The notes below the pieces were generated by a model that worked only from the letters and a program-made list of their open reading frames with translations, searched no databases and had not been told where the DNA came from. Positions 8,785 through 18,528 of a stretch of DNA of 64,000 nt are shown here, one piece after another. Source of the DNA: an uncultured bacterium. Lineage in GTDB: Bacteria; Bacillota; Clostridia; Lachnospirales; Lachnospiraceae. A program made the translations under genes and the position numbers. The stretch is taken from the NCBI GenBank assembly GCA_947383005.1, contig CANDBT010000025.1:1-64000 (forward strand), written 5' to 3'. Position 1 is the stretch's first letter. Every line of letters begins with the position of its first letter.

Positions 8785-10014
8785 GTGCAAAAACAATTAT
8801 ATTTGTTTGGTGCAGGGGCCAATTGTGTGGGAACTATCAAGTTTTTCGGGAAAGAAATGATAAAGGCAATAATTGATAGTGATAAAAGGTTGCAGGGAAA
8901 CACTTTTGATGGTATACCTATTATACCATTACAGGATTATTTAGATACGAATTGTGGGGAAGTTGTGGTTGTTTCTGGATTTTACGCGTCAGAAAAAATC
9001 TCGGAAGTGTTAATTGAAAATAATATTAAAAATTTTTATATATGCCCATATATGCAAAATGGTTTTTATAAAAATGGAAAGGATATTGTGGAAAAATTAA
9101 ATTTATGCCAATATCCAATTATTTATTTTCAATCAAAACATCCCTTTGCGGAGATGATAGAGGAAGAATTGAAAAAAATGAACTATAATGGGAGCGTTTG
9201 TTATGCAGATAAAAATGAATTAAAAAAAGAAGAATCTGTATTTATAGTAACAAATTATGTTGAAAAAAGACAAATCACATATACTGATTATGGTAAGGTT
9301 ATCGATATAAATGAAATATATAGAAGCAAATATTCTTATCAAAATAATAAATTAGAGAAATTTAAGGATCGACATAAAGGAAAAAGATGTTTTGTTATCG
9401 GGAACGGACCAAGTCTTACATATAGAGACTTACAAAAATTACATGAAGAAAAAGAAATATGTTTTGGTGTGAACCGGATATATTTAGCTTTTCAGCATAC
9501 GGATTGGCGGCCTGACTATTATACGGCATGTGATTATTTTATGATAAAAAGAGATGCAAAAATAATAGAAGAATTATGTATGGAAAAATTTATCAGACAT
9601 CAATATGGGGAAGATTTTTTTAATAAAAAAGAGGGGATTTATGAATATGGCGGTTTATCAGCAGATAAGAAGGATTATCCATTTTCAAAAGATATTGTAA
9701 AAGGTGTTTATATTGGAAAAACCGTTGTATATGACGCTATCCAGATCGCAGCTTATATGGGGTTCTCAGAAATATATCTGTTGGGAGTAGATTTGACAGC
9801 GAATATGATAGCAGAGGCTGAGGGATCGCATTTTTATCATTCGCCAGATACAAATGAACGATTGCCAAAGGGTGAGCGGGATGAAAACTTAAAGGCCATA
9901 AAGAATGCCAGGATATATATGGAGTCCCGTGGGATGAGTTTGAAAAACGCGACAAGAAAAGCAGATTGGAATGAACTGGAAAAGGTAAACTTTGATAGTT
10001 TGTTTGGAGAGTAA
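8785..10014 (+). CDS. Rossmann module + DUF115/sialyltransferase-like (GNGPSL) protein
   Basis: GTG start behind GGAGGAATAAAC. Residues 1-100 are the locus-wide Rossmann module: LYLFGAGANCVG, then AIIDSDKR and GIPIIPL. Residues about 195-400 hold CFVIGNGPSL, VNRIYL, GKTVVYDAIQIA and EIYLLGVDLT. This pattern is shared by the DUF115/MptE-like group and resembles GT42 bacterial sialyltransferases (the IAGNGPSL and IYLSGIDF type). Placed next to an aldolase and a CMP-sugar synthetase, it could transfer a CMP-activated acid sugar. That role is inferred from neighbours and motif likeness only. The alternative is a pterin pyrophosphokinase-like fold with another activity. Confidence 0.75.
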   Translation: MQKQLYLFGAGANCVGTIKFFGKEMIKAIIDSDKRLQGNTFDGIPIIPLQDYLDTNCGEVVVVSGFYASEKISEVLIENNIKNFYICPYMQNGFYKNGKDIVEKLNLCQYPIIYFQSKHPFAEMIEEELKKMNYNGSVCYADKNELKKEESVFIVTNYVEKRQITYTDYGKVIDINEIYRSKYSYQNNKLEKFKDRHKGKRCFVIGNGPSLTYRDLQKLHEEKEICFGVNRIYLAFQHTDWRPDYYTACDYFMIKRDAKIIEELCMEKFIRHQYGEDFFNKKEGIYEYGGLSADKKDYPFSKDIVKGVYIGKTVVYDAIQIAAYMGFSEIYLLGVDLTANMIAEAEGSHFYHSPDTNERLPKGERDENLKAIKNARIYMESRGMSLKNATRKADWNELEKVNFDSLFGE

Positions 10015-11043
10015 ATGATGAAATATAATCTTTTAGATTGCACGCTTAGGGATGGGGGCTATATTTCAGGGTGGAAGTTTGATGATATAGTGATTAGGAA
10101 TATAATCAAAGATTTGATAGAATCTAATATGGATTATATTGAAGTGGGATATATTAATTCGGTAAAAAAATACAGCGGTAATACGACTCAGTTCGATACA
10201 ATTTCCCGTATCAATGATTTTTTGCCGCCGGACAGAAAAAATGCAGTGATATTGGCGATGGTTGATGTAGAGCAGTTCTTTTTAAAAGATATAGAAGCAC
10301 ATAGAAAAGGATATGTTGATGGCATACGGGTTGTATTTTATAAACACCAAATACGTCAGGCGCTGAAACTGGCTGAAGAAATAAAAAAAGCCGGATATAA
10401 ACTTTTTATCCAGCCAATGGTAACCATTGATTACACTATAGACGAGTACTCAAAATTAAGTTCTCTTATTGCAGAATTGGAACCATATGCAGTATCTATT
10501 GTTGATAGTTTTGGTTATATGATTAAAGAGGATTTTCGAAAGTATTTCAGAATATTAGATAATTTGCTGGAACAAAGTACAGTTATTGGATTTCATTCAC
10601 ATAATAATATGAATTTAGCTTTTATAACTGCCCAGGATATTTTAGAATATAATACAAAGAGAAAGCTGGTTATCGATTGTTCTTTATATGGAATGGGAAG
10701 GGGAGCCGGAAATTTAAATACAGAGCTAATTGCAAATTACTATAATTTGTTTTTTGGTGAAAAGTATAATTTGCATCTCTATTTGGAATTAATTAGCCGG
10801 TATATTATGCCAATTTATAAGAAAAAACAATGGGGATATTCACCATATCTTTTCTTGACGGGATTGAATCATTATCATCCTAATTTTGCCTGTTATTTAT
10901 TGGAAGAGCATCAGGAAGTGACGGTAGAACAGTTTGAAAAATTTTTAAAGACAATTCCCTTGGAATATAAAACAAAATGTAGGAAACCTTACGTGCTGGA
11001 GAAATGGGAGGAGTTTTTAAAGAAGGAGGAAAATGAGTGTTGA
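10015..11043 (+). CDS. HMGL-like (4-hydroxy-2-oxovalerate-type) aldolase
   Basis: DRE-TIM metallolyase family. LLDCTLRDGGY at residues 5-15 supplies the Arg and metal-binding Asp, and GFHSHNNMNLA supplies the metal-binding His-x-His pair and Asn. Family members join or split 4-hydroxy-2-oxo acids (pyruvate plus aldehyde) or related acyl-CoA compounds. Here it overlaps the CMP-sugar synthetase gene that follows. In this surface-polymer context it is likely biosynthetic, making a 2-keto-3-deoxy acid for CMP activation. There is no acylating dehydrogenase partner nearby, which argues against the catechol meta-cleavage role of MhpE. Confidence 0.8.
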   Translation: MMKYNLLDCTLRDGGYISGWKFDDIVIRNIIKDLIESNMDYIEVGYINSVKKYSGNTTQFDTISRINDFLPPDRKNAVILAMVDVEQFFLKDIEAHRKGYVDGIRVVFYKHQIRQALKLAEEIKKAGYKLFIQPMVTIDYTIDEYSKLSSLIAELEPYAVSIVDSFGYMIKEDFRKYFRILDNLLEQSTVIGFHSHNNMNLAFITAQDILEYNTKRKLVIDCSLYGMGRGAGNLNTELIANYYNLFFGEKYNLHLYLELISRYIMPIYKKKQWGYSPYLFLTGLNHYHPNFACYLLEEHQEVTVEQFEKFLKTIPLEYKTKCRKPYVLEKWEEFLKKEENEC

Positions 11044-11696
11044 AAAATCTTGTTGGGATAATGCCGATAAAATTAAATAACGAAAGGCTTCCAGGAAAAA
11101 ATATTAAATTATTGGGAGGCAAGCCATTGATCCAGTACGGATTGAGTACGCTTTTGAATGTGAAAAGATTAGATGAAATAGATGTTTTTTGTTCAGATAG
11201 CGCAATTGAAGATTATTTGATAAAGGGGATAAACTTTGTTAAAAGACCATGCTTTTTGGATTTGCCGACGTCAAATTTCACACAAATATTTGAAGAGTTT
11301 TATAAAACAGTAAAGGCGGATATTTATGTATATGCGCATGCTACGGCGCCTTTTATTAAAGCAGAAACTATTAACGAATGTATAGACGCTGTAATATCAG
11401 GAGAATATGATTCTGCTTTTACAGCAACTAAAATACAGGATTTTTTATGGAAAAATGGGCAGCCATTAAATTTTAAGAAAGATAATTTGCCGCGAAGCCA
11501 GGATTTAGAACCAATTTACCGTGAAACATCGGGAGTATATGTGTTTAAAAAAGAAGTATTTGATCAATGCCATGCGCGTATTGGTGAAAAACCATTTATA
11601 AAAGAAATTGATTATAAGGAAGCAATTGATATTAATACATCTCAAGATTTTGAATTAGCAGAATTGATTATTCAAAATATTAGGGAGAGGAATTAA
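11037..11696 (+). CDS. CMP-N-acylneuraminate cytidylyltransferase-like (NeuA-family) protein
   Basis: A 219-residue nucleotidyltransferase. GIMPIKLNNERLPGKNIKLLGGKPLI matches the NeuA/KdsB start (the AxIPARxGSKxxxxKN pattern, with the Arg and Lys conserved). VYAHATAPFI corresponds to the CTP/metal-binding segment. It would couple CTP to a 2-keto acid sugar giving a CMP-sugar. GTG 11037 lies behind AAGGAGGAAAATGA and overlaps the aldolase stop. No NeuB, NeuC or KdsA homologue is present in the window, so the acid may come from the aldolase just upstream. Confidence 0.82.
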   Translation: MLKNLVGIMPIKLNNERLPGKNIKLLGGKPLIQYGLSTLLNVKRLDEIDVFCSDSAIEDYLIKGINFVKRPCFLDLPTSNFTQIFEEFYKTVKADIYVYAHATAPFIKAETINECIDAVISGEYDSAFTATKIQDFLWKNGQPLNFKKDNLPRSQDLEPIYRETSGVYVFKKEVFDQCHARIGEKPFIKEIDYKEAIDINTSQDFELAELIIQNIRERN

Positions 11697-13205
11697 ATGA
11701 AAATTGTAAGTATGTACTTACCACAATTTTATGAATCAGAAGAAAATAATGAATGGTGGGGAAAGGGTTATACAGATTGGGTTGCTGTAAAAAGAGCAAT
11801 GCCTATTTTTAAAGGACATAACCAGCCAAGAGAACCTTTAGGGGACAGGTATTATAATTTGCTGGAAAAGGAAACTTTGATTTGGCAGTTAAAATTAATG
11901 AAGAAATATAATATATATGGACAATGTTTTTATCATTATTGGTTTAAAAATGGAAAAAGAATATTGGATAAACCGGCAGAGAATCTCTTGAAATGGAAAG
12001 ATATCCATATGCCGTTTTGTTTTTCTTGGGCAAATGAATCTTGGGTGCGTTCCTGGTCGGCTATTGTTGATTCAAACGTATGGGCACAAAAATTTGAACC
12101 TTCAAAAACCGGTGCGGAGGGTAATGGTGTTTTATTAGAGCAAGGATATGGTGGAAAATCTGCCTGGAAACAACATTTTGACTATTTGCTTCCTTTTTTT
12201 AAGGATGAGCGATATATAAAAATCCATGGGAAACCGGTTTTTATGTTCTATCGTTCTGATAATATTCCTTGTTTAACGGAAATGATAGATTGTTGGAACC
12301 AGTGGGGGAAGGATAGTGGATTTCCTGGGATTTATTGTATAGGGGGAAACGCTTCGTCAAAAAGAGCTTTAGATGCGGTATATTTCCACGCGACAGGAAG
12401 CATGTTTCCTCCAAATTATTATAAAACTGACAAATCTGTAAGGACAATTTCTTATGAGGAAGTTTGGAAATATATTATTGCACAGGGGAAAATGTCCGAA
12501 AAAGGGACGTATATTGGAGGAATTGTTGATTTTGACACAACTCCGCGGAAAGGGAAAAATGGAGTTGTAATTACAGGTTGCGATAGCTCTATATATGAAA
12601 AATATTTAAAAAAATTGCTGAACATAAATGAAAAATTAGGAAGTGAAATTACATTTATTAATGCGTGGAATGAATGGGGAGAAGGTATGTATTTGGAGCC
12701 AGACAAAAAGAATTCGTTTGCATTTTTGTCGGCAACAAAAAGAGCCTTAGAGACTTATGTGGATGAATATGAGGATGATGAAGAAAAAGACAGCGCAGAG
12801 CTTTTAAAGTTTTATAAAAATAGAATGGAACAGTATAAAAAAAATTGGCTGATTTTAGATCAATGGTTAAGAAGGAATGAGCAAAAAAGGCCGATAGCTG
12901 GAACTTTGAGCCGAATGGGAGTACATATAATTGCGATATATGGGATGGGTATTTTAGGCCAGCATTTGAGGGCAGCTTTGGAAGGATCGGATATAGTGGT
13001 AAAATACGCAATAGATTCCAGAAAGCAGGGGAATATAAAAGAAATTCCCGTTTTAGGGCTGGATGATGAATTCCCCGAAGTGGATGTTATTATTGTTAGT
13101 GTTGTATTTGAATTTGATAATATTGCCAAGGATTTGAAAAAGAGGACACATATTCCGGTGTGGTCATTAGAGGAAATACTATTCGAAGAGGAGGTTGCTG
13201 ATTAG
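11697..13205 (+). CDS. WbsX-family glycosyltransferase with C-terminal Rossmann module
   Basis: Residues 1-355 are a WbsX-type domain: MYLPQFYESEENNEWWG, YTDWVAVKRA, YGQCFYHYWF, PFCFSWANESW and FINAWNEWGEGMYLEP. The family is found in O-antigen and capsule loci; its mechanism is not established. A charged helix (about 355-390) leads to the locus-wide module (about 405-500): IIAIYGMGILGQHL, VKYAIDSRKQG, EIPVLGL, DVIIVSV. The stop overlaps the GTG of the next gene by one base. Codons are strongly AT-biased. Confidence 0.82.
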   Translation: MKIVSMYLPQFYESEENNEWWGKGYTDWVAVKRAMPIFKGHNQPREPLGDRYYNLLEKETLIWQLKLMKKYNIYGQCFYHYWFKNGKRILDKPAENLLKWKDIHMPFCFSWANESWVRSWSAIVDSNVWAQKFEPSKTGAEGNGVLLEQGYGGKSAWKQHFDYLLPFFKDERYIKIHGKPVFMFYRSDNIPCLTEMIDCWNQWGKDSGFPGIYCIGGNASSKRALDAVYFHATGSMFPPNYYKTDKSVRTISYEEVWKYIIAQGKMSEKGTYIGGIVDFDTTPRKGKNGVVITGCDSSIYEKYLKKLLNINEKLGSEITFINAWNEWGEGMYLEPDKKNSFAFLSATKRALETYVDEYEDDEEKDSAELLKFYKNRMEQYKKNWLILDQWLRRNEQKRPIAGTLSRMGVHIIAIYGMGILGQHLRAALEGSDIVVKYAIDSRKQGNIKEIPVLGLDDEFPEVDVIIVSVVFEFDNIAKDLKKRTHIPVWSLEEILFEEEVAD

Positions 13206-14890
13206 TGAAATATGCGATATATGGAGTAAATAGAATTGCCAAGGATTTTATGTACATATTTGATAAAACAGATATCGTTTGCTTTTATACAGACGGGGAA
13301 GAACAGGCTTGGATGGGTCTGCCTGTTTATAAAATTGATGATTGGTATAAAGTTGAGAAAAACTATGATCGGATCATAATTTGCGATATTGAAAAAGATG
13401 AAAAGAGAAAAAAACTGGAAAATATGGGATTGAAATATAAAGCTGATTTTCTGTATGAAGAAGATTTTTTTATGTCCTTAGACAGATATCCATTAAACTC
13501 ATGCGCAAAGAAAATGATTGCTTGGGGAGCCGGACGGCGTGCGGAGAAATTGGCTTATTTCTATGGGCTAGATAATATAGAGTTTTTTGTGGATTCAAAA
13601 GAACAGGGGTTATATTGGAAAAATAGCGGAAAGAAAATTTTGCTGCCGGATAAAGTTGATAGATGGGATAGCTATTTTGTTGTTATAACCGTTGCAAAAT
13701 CGGACTCTATTATTAAATCACTGGAAGAAAGAGGATTGATTCATTATCGGGATTATTGCACGCTGGGAGAATTATTAACCCAGCCTTCCTGGATGCTGAA
13801 GAAAACTATTTTTGACAAAAATTGTTACAATGTTGAGTGCCGGACAATTTTCAATCATGTAGAGTTAAACCAAACAGGAGAACTGCAGTGTTGCTGCGTA
13901 CCGTTTGTCATAGGGCGGATCGGTAATGTAGAGGAGGGTTCTATAGAAAGCATATGGACGGGGATTGTCCATAAAATAATGTGTTTGGCAATTAATAACC
14001 GTACATATTCGTTCTGTAATAGTGAAATGTGCCCGGTTTTTATCGGACGGGAAAGAAATGGGAAGATTGATTTAATAAATGAATATATGAATATAGAGGA
14101 TTTTCCAAGAAATTTGCTGGTAAATTTTGAAGATTCCTGTAATTTGCGATGCGAGTCTTGTAGGGATAAAGTTCAAATAGCCAATGGAAAAGAGTATGAA
14201 AAAAATATAAGGTATGCCGATCTTCTTATAGAAAAAGTACTTCCTCATGTCGAATTTATTATTATGGCTGGAACAGGAGAAGTTTTTGTAGGAAAAGGAT
14301 ATGAGAGAATGTATTTGAGTGATGCTATGAGGAAAGTTAAATGGATTCGGTTATTGACAAATGGGACGTTGTTTAATAAGCAAAACTGGGAAAAATTTTC
14401 TAAAAATAAGTTGGGGAAAATTTTTTTGACGGTATCCGTTGATGCCGCAACGAAAGAAACTTATGAAAAGCTTAGAAGAAATGGAAATTTTGATATATTG
14501 AGAGAAAATATGGAATTCGCTTCGCAACTAAGGAAAAGCGGAAAATTGTCGTATTTTAGAATGAATTTTGTTGTACAGAAAAAGAATTATCAGGAAATGC
14601 CATTGTTTGTCCAATGGGGAAAGCAATTAGGGGCAGACGAAGTGTTTTTTACTAAAATTTTGAATTATGGAACATATTCACAAGATGAATTTTTTGAAAT
14701 TAGCATGATGGAAGAGGATGGGATGACTCCCAAAAAAGAATTGGTTAAGATTTTGGATTTGCCAATTATGAAAGATGAAATCGTTGATTTAGGGACTATC
14801 CGCTATTCTCACGAACCAATAGGAATAGATTATATCGAAAACTATTATAAGTGGGAATTGGAAAGGAAGGTACCCCATCTATTTGAATAG
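13205..14890 (+). CDS. Radical SAM protein with two tandem N-terminal Rossmann modules
   Basis: Residues 1-95 (YAIYGVNRIAKDF) and 97-195 (MIAWGAGRRAEKL, FFVDSKEQG) are two copies of the locus module. Residues about 205-285 hold a cysteine cluster (LQCCCVPF, then CNSEMCPVF) like a SPASM/auxiliary Fe-S domain. Residues about 305-520 are radical SAM with CNLRCESC (CxxxCxxC) and MAGTGEV in place of the usual GGEP. The auxiliary domain thus precedes the SAM core, the reverse of the usual peptide-maturase order. The substrate is probably a sugar or its nucleotide-linked form, given the neighbours; nothing in the sequence names it. GTG start; GAGGAGG lies 11 nt upstream. Confidence 0.8.
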   Translation: MKYAIYGVNRIAKDFMYIFDKTDIVCFYTDGEEQAWMGLPVYKIDDWYKVEKNYDRIIICDIEKDEKRKKLENMGLKYKADFLYEEDFFMSLDRYPLNSCAKKMIAWGAGRRAEKLAYFYGLDNIEFFVDSKEQGLYWKNSGKKILLPDKVDRWDSYFVVITVAKSDSIIKSLEERGLIHYRDYCTLGELLTQPSWMLKKTIFDKNCYNVECRTIFNHVELNQTGELQCCCVPFVIGRIGNVEEGSIESIWTGIVHKIMCLAINNRTYSFCNSEMCPVFIGRERNGKIDLINEYMNIEDFPRNLLVNFEDSCNLRCESCRDKVQIANGKEYEKNIRYADLLIEKVLPHVEFIIMAGTGEVFVGKGYERMYLSDAMRKVKWIRLLTNGTLFNKQNWEKFSKNKLGKIFLTVSVDAATKETYEKLRRNGNFDILRENMEFASQLRKSGKLSYFRMNFVVQKKNYQEMPLFVQWGKQLGADEVFFTKILNYGTYSQDEFFEISMMEEDGMTPKKELVKILDLPIMKDEIVDLGTIRYSHEPIGIDYIENYYKWELERKVPHLFE

Positions 14891-14924
14891 GGATCTTTAG
14901 TTATATTAAATAGGGGAGATGGGA

Positions 14925-16166
14925 GTGAAAGTGGATATATCAGTAATTATTCCCCTTTACAAGGGTAGAAAATTTTGTGAAAACCTGTTAAGTATGCTGG
15001 AAAAAAATTGCTTATACCAGGATATGTTTAAAAAATGTAAAATAGAATTGATACTGGTAAATGACTATCCAGATGAAAAAATTTTAGTTGAAAAGAAGAA
15101 TTGGCATTTTAATATCCTCTTAATTGAACAGGAGAAAAATTTTGGGATACATCATTCGAGAGTAAATGGGATAAACCACGCCCGAGGAGAGTATATCATT
15201 ATGCTTGATCAAGACGACTTGGTTAGGGAAAATTGGCTTTATAGCCAATGGCATAAGATGGTGACAGATAATTCAGATTATTGTATTTGCAACGGATGGC
15301 TTGGCAGATTTAGGGTTTTATGGGAAGAAAAAACATTTGCTGGCAGAGTAAATGATTTAGATTATTATTTGTCAGTGAGAAATAATATATGTTCGCCAGG
15401 ACAAGTTATGATCAGGAAAAGAAGTATACCGCAGGAGTGGTTAGAGCACATCCAGAAATGTAATGGGGCTGATGATTATCTTTTATGGATTATGGCATTG
15501 AAGAAAAACAACCAGTTTTCATTGAATAAAGATTATTTATATTACCATACTCCGCAAAGGAATCCTGATTCTATTGGCGAGACCGAAATGCTGGAATCGA
15601 TTAAAGAGATGTCTGAATTATTGGATTTTATAGGATTATTGGAAAAGGAAGAATTATCGTTATTAAATAGGCAGATAGCAAGAAGAGAATATGCAAATTG
15701 TGGAATCCAGATGAAAACAACAGATGGGATAAATTCTGAAGATTGGAATTGGTTTAGTCGATATATAAAATTTCAAAAGATGTTTTATCTCATGTTAGAC
15801 TGGGTTAAAATAAAAAACCGAGGAATTAAGATCAGTGAATTCTTTAAGAAAAACAACTACTTGAATATAGCGATATATGGTATGGGCTATATAGGAGAAT
15901 GCCTTTATGATGAGCTAAAAGGAAGCGGTATCCAAGTAAAATACGGGATTGACCGTACGGCGAGGGATTTTAAAGGCGAATTGCCGATATACCGGATAGA
16001 AGATGAGTTGGAAAGGGTGGATATGATTGTTGTGACTGTGATGGAGAACACCAAAAATATTATTGATAAGTTAAAGCGTGACGGAGAATATCCGGTTATG
16101 GCGATTTCCGAATTGCTTATAGCATTGGGGGATAATTATACGAATGGAGAATATTATGATTCCTAA
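14925..16166 (+). CDS. Family 2 glycosyltransferase with C-terminal Rossmann module
   Basis: GT-A fold at residues 1-230: ISVIIPLYKG, LILVNDYPDE, a GIHHSRVNGINHARGEY segment, and LDQDDLV as the metal-binding DxD-type site. It should add a sugar from an NDP-sugar donor in the cytoplasm. The C-terminal part (about 315-412) is the locus module: LNIAIYGMGYIGECLYDEL, VKYGIDRTA, ELPIYRI, DMIVVTV. GTG 14925 is chosen because AGGGGAG at 14912-14918 gives proper spacing, while ATG 14919 would abut it. It overlaps the next gene by 11 bp. Confidence 0.85.
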   Translation: MKVDISVIIPLYKGRKFCENLLSMLEKNCLYQDMFKKCKIELILVNDYPDEKILVEKKNWHFNILLIEQEKNFGIHHSRVNGINHARGEYIIMLDQDDLVRENWLYSQWHKMVTDNSDYCICNGWLGRFRVLWEEKTFAGRVNDLDYYLSVRNNICSPGQVMIRKRSIPQEWLEHIQKCNGADDYLLWIMALKKNNQFSLNKDYLYYHTPQRNPDSIGETEMLESIKEMSELLDFIGLLEKEELSLLNRQIARREYANCGIQMKTTDGINSEDWNWFSRYIKFQKMFYLMLDWVKIKNRGIKISEFFKKNNYLNIAIYGMGYIGECLYDELKGSGIQVKYGIDRTARDFKGELPIYRIEDELERVDMIVVTVMENTKNIIDKLKRDGEYPVMAISELLIALGDNYTNGEYYDS

Positions 16167-17055
16167 AGTCGTTTTGTGGGGGCTAGGTTCGTTTTATAAT
16201 AAGTTTTACAATAATATTCGTTACTGTGAAAGCATGAGGCAATTCCAAGTTGTAGCGGTAACGGCTAAAAGCCTGCCTGTGGCTAAATTATTAGATGGTC
16301 ATTATGTGGTAAAACCAAAAGAGCTTGTTGGGTTAGATTTTCAATATATTATTATTTTAAATGAAGAGAATTATTTTGATATAGCAAATGAAGCAATTAA
16401 TGAATATGGAATATCTAAGGACAAATTAATCAGTTATAAAGTATTTTGGATTCCCAATTTAGATTTTAAAAAATATGTTTGTTTGAAAGAAAGTAACATT
16501 AGTATTATATCTAATAATTGCTGGGGAGGCATAGCATATTTTAGATTGGGATTGGAGTGTTTGTCCCCTTTTAAGAATTGTTTTTTGCTAGATTCGGATT
16601 ATCTTAAATTAATTAGATATTTGCCGGAATATCTGGCATCTTCATTAACTTTTTCGCACTGGGAAAATGATATCCATAGCGGTCAGCGCTATCCCGTGAT
16701 GGTTTTAGGAGAGGATGTGCATATTCATTTTAACCATGTAAATGACATTTCAGAAGCAACTTCCGGATGGGAAAGAAGAAAAAACAAATTGAATTGTAAC
16801 AATATTTTTGTTGAAATGTATACGGAGGATTCACAGACAGAAGAAGCATTTTCAAAGCTAACCCAATACGATAAAAAGATATGTTTTGTTCCATGGGAAA
16901 GCCAATATCATTGCTCTATGAAATTGAGATTGTATGACGGACAAAAAGAGTTTTACCAAACAGTTAATCGAAATGCAGGCGTAAGCGGATTGGAATATGA
17001 TTTGGTAGAACTTTTGTTGTATGGTAAAAAAATATTAAGATATGAAGAGGTGTAA
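16156..17055 (+). CDS. Rossmann module + DUF1919 exopolysaccharide protein
   Basis: Residues 1-105 are the locus module (KVVLWGLGSFYNKFYNNI, with a drifted glycine pattern). Residues about 110-285 match DUF1919: ISIISNNCWGGIAYFRLGLE, SPFKNCFLL, YPVMVLGEDVHIHFNHV, and ATSGWERRKNKLN. DUF1919 proteins occur in exopolysaccharide loci; their biochemical activity is unknown. ATG 16156 has GGAG at the right distance; an upstream in-frame ATG at 16144 lacks one. Confidence 0.8.
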   Translation: MIPKVVLWGLGSFYNKFYNNIRYCESMRQFQVVAVTAKSLPVAKLLDGHYVVKPKELVGLDFQYIIILNEENYFDIANEAINEYGISKDKLISYKVFWIPNLDFKKYVCLKESNISIISNNCWGGIAYFRLGLECLSPFKNCFLLDSDYLKLIRYLPEYLASSLTFSHWENDIHSGQRYPVMVLGEDVHIHFNHVNDISEATSGWERRKNKLNCNNIFVEMYTEDSQTEEAFSKLTQYDKKICFVPWESQYHCSMKLRLYDGQKEFYQTVNRNAGVSGLEYDLVELLLYGKKILRYEEV

Positions 17056-17062
17056 ACGTAAC

Positions 17063-18442
17063 ATGAAGGTTGCTATATTTGGCACAGGAAGTTATTATAA
17101 ACGTTTTAGAAAATACTTTGATAAGATTCAAATAGTTTATGTGATTGATAACGATAGGAAAAAGCAAGGTGTAGTATTAAATGGAAACCATATCTATGCT
17201 CCAAATCAAGTTGATTTTGCTTTGTGTGATTACATATTTATACTAATTAAGGAATCTAGGGAAATTGAACGTCAATTATTAGAAATGAATGTCCCATCAG
17301 AGAAAATAAAAACTTATGCGGACATAAATAGTTTGCTGAAAAGACAATCCATGGTAGTGTCAGATGATAGAGAAATAACATTACAACAGTGGAATGAGCA
17401 ATATGGAGCAAAAAAGATCATTATATTTTCACATGATTTTTCACGTTCAGGTGTTCCTGTAGCGTTAATGAATTTAGCTTTATTATTAAGGAAAATGAAT
17501 TATCATGTGTTGTTAGGAGCATTGGGGAATGGAAATTTAGAAGAAGAATTTAAAGAATTAGGAATAGATTATATTACGGATTTGGAATTATATTATAAAA
17601 ATACAGAATTTTTAAAACAGTTAAAAAAGTTTGATTTAGCCATTGTAGGAAGTTTGGTGTTATCGGAATTAGGGACAATGGTTATCAATGAAAATATTTC
17701 TGTTATGTGGTGGCTACATGAATCTGAACTGCGGTACTATAAAAAGCATGTACTGCCTGATGAAGGAAAAAATGTTTATTATTTTGCAGTAAGCAATAGA
17801 GTAAAAAAAGTTTTTAAGAGTTATTATCCTGAAAAGAAAATAGAGGAATTATATTATTATATTCCTGATATGGAAAATGAAATACAGAAAAAGAAGAATG
17901 AGAAGGTAGTATTTGCTTTGATCGGTAATGTAAGTCAACGAAAAGCACAAGATATTTTGATACGGGCCTTGGAACAGATACCACAATATTATAGAAAAAA
18001 AATACAGGTATTATTTGCAGGAGAAATTCCGTCAAAATGCAGGTCGGATTGGGAGAAAATACAAAGCCAGATGCCGGAAGTTTTCATGATGGGAGAATTG
18101 ACCCAAAAGCAAGTGAAAGAATTATATCACAAAATCGATGTGCTGATTTGTCCATCCAGAGATGATCCAATGCCAATTGTTGTAACGCAGGCAATGCAGT
18201 ATGGAATTCCTTGTATCGTGTCGGATCAGGTGGGGCAAAGTGAATTTATGCGGCAGGGATTTGGAGGGATGGTTTTTCCAAATGAGGATATAAATGAGCT
18301 TTCTAAATTGATGGTTTGGTGTATTGAAAACCCGGAACAGTTAAAGGAAAAAGGCATGCAAACTTCGAAAGTTTATAAATCATATTTTACAGAGGAAAAT
18401 ATGAGAAAGCGGCTGAATGAGATTTTGCTGAAAATCTTGTAA
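17063..18442 (+). CDS. Rossmann module + family 4 glycosyltransferase
   Basis: The N-terminal module (residues 1-100) begins MKVAIFGTGSYYKRF and has YVIDNDRKKQG. Residues about 115-455 are GT-B/GT4: IIIFSHDFSRSGVPVALMNLA near the acceptor site, ALIGNVSQRKAQDIL for the donor half, and PSRDDPMPIVVTQAMQYGIPCIVS as the Ex7E-like region, with Asp at the first position. It is a retaining sugar transferase of unknown specificity. ATG 17063 follows AAGAGGTG; the earlier in-frame ATG 17042 lies inside the previous gene. Confidence 0.83.
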   Translation: MKVAIFGTGSYYKRFRKYFDKIQIVYVIDNDRKKQGVVLNGNHIYAPNQVDFALCDYIFILIKESREIERQLLEMNVPSEKIKTYADINSLLKRQSMVVSDDREITLQQWNEQYGAKKIIIFSHDFSRSGVPVALMNLALLLRKMNYHVLLGALGNGNLEEEFKELGIDYITDLELYYKNTEFLKQLKKFDLAIVGSLVLSELGTMVINENISVMWWLHESELRYYKKHVLPDEGKNVYYFAVSNRVKKVFKSYYPEKKIEELYYYIPDMENEIQKKKNEKVVFALIGNVSQRKAQDILIRALEQIPQYYRKKIQVLFAGEIPSKCRSDWEKIQSQMPEVFMMGELTQKQVKELYHKIDVLICPSRDDPMPIVVTQAMQYGIPCIVSDQVGQSEFMRQGFGGMVFPNEDINELSKLMVWCIENPEQLKEKGMQTSKVYKSYFTEENMRKRLNEILLKIL

Positions 18443-18528
18443 AAGACTGAGGATTATTGGATAATTGTATGCTGGGAATTAAATACCTTAGTGAAGGATA
18501 ATGAAGAAAGATTTGCTTTGGAGGGATA

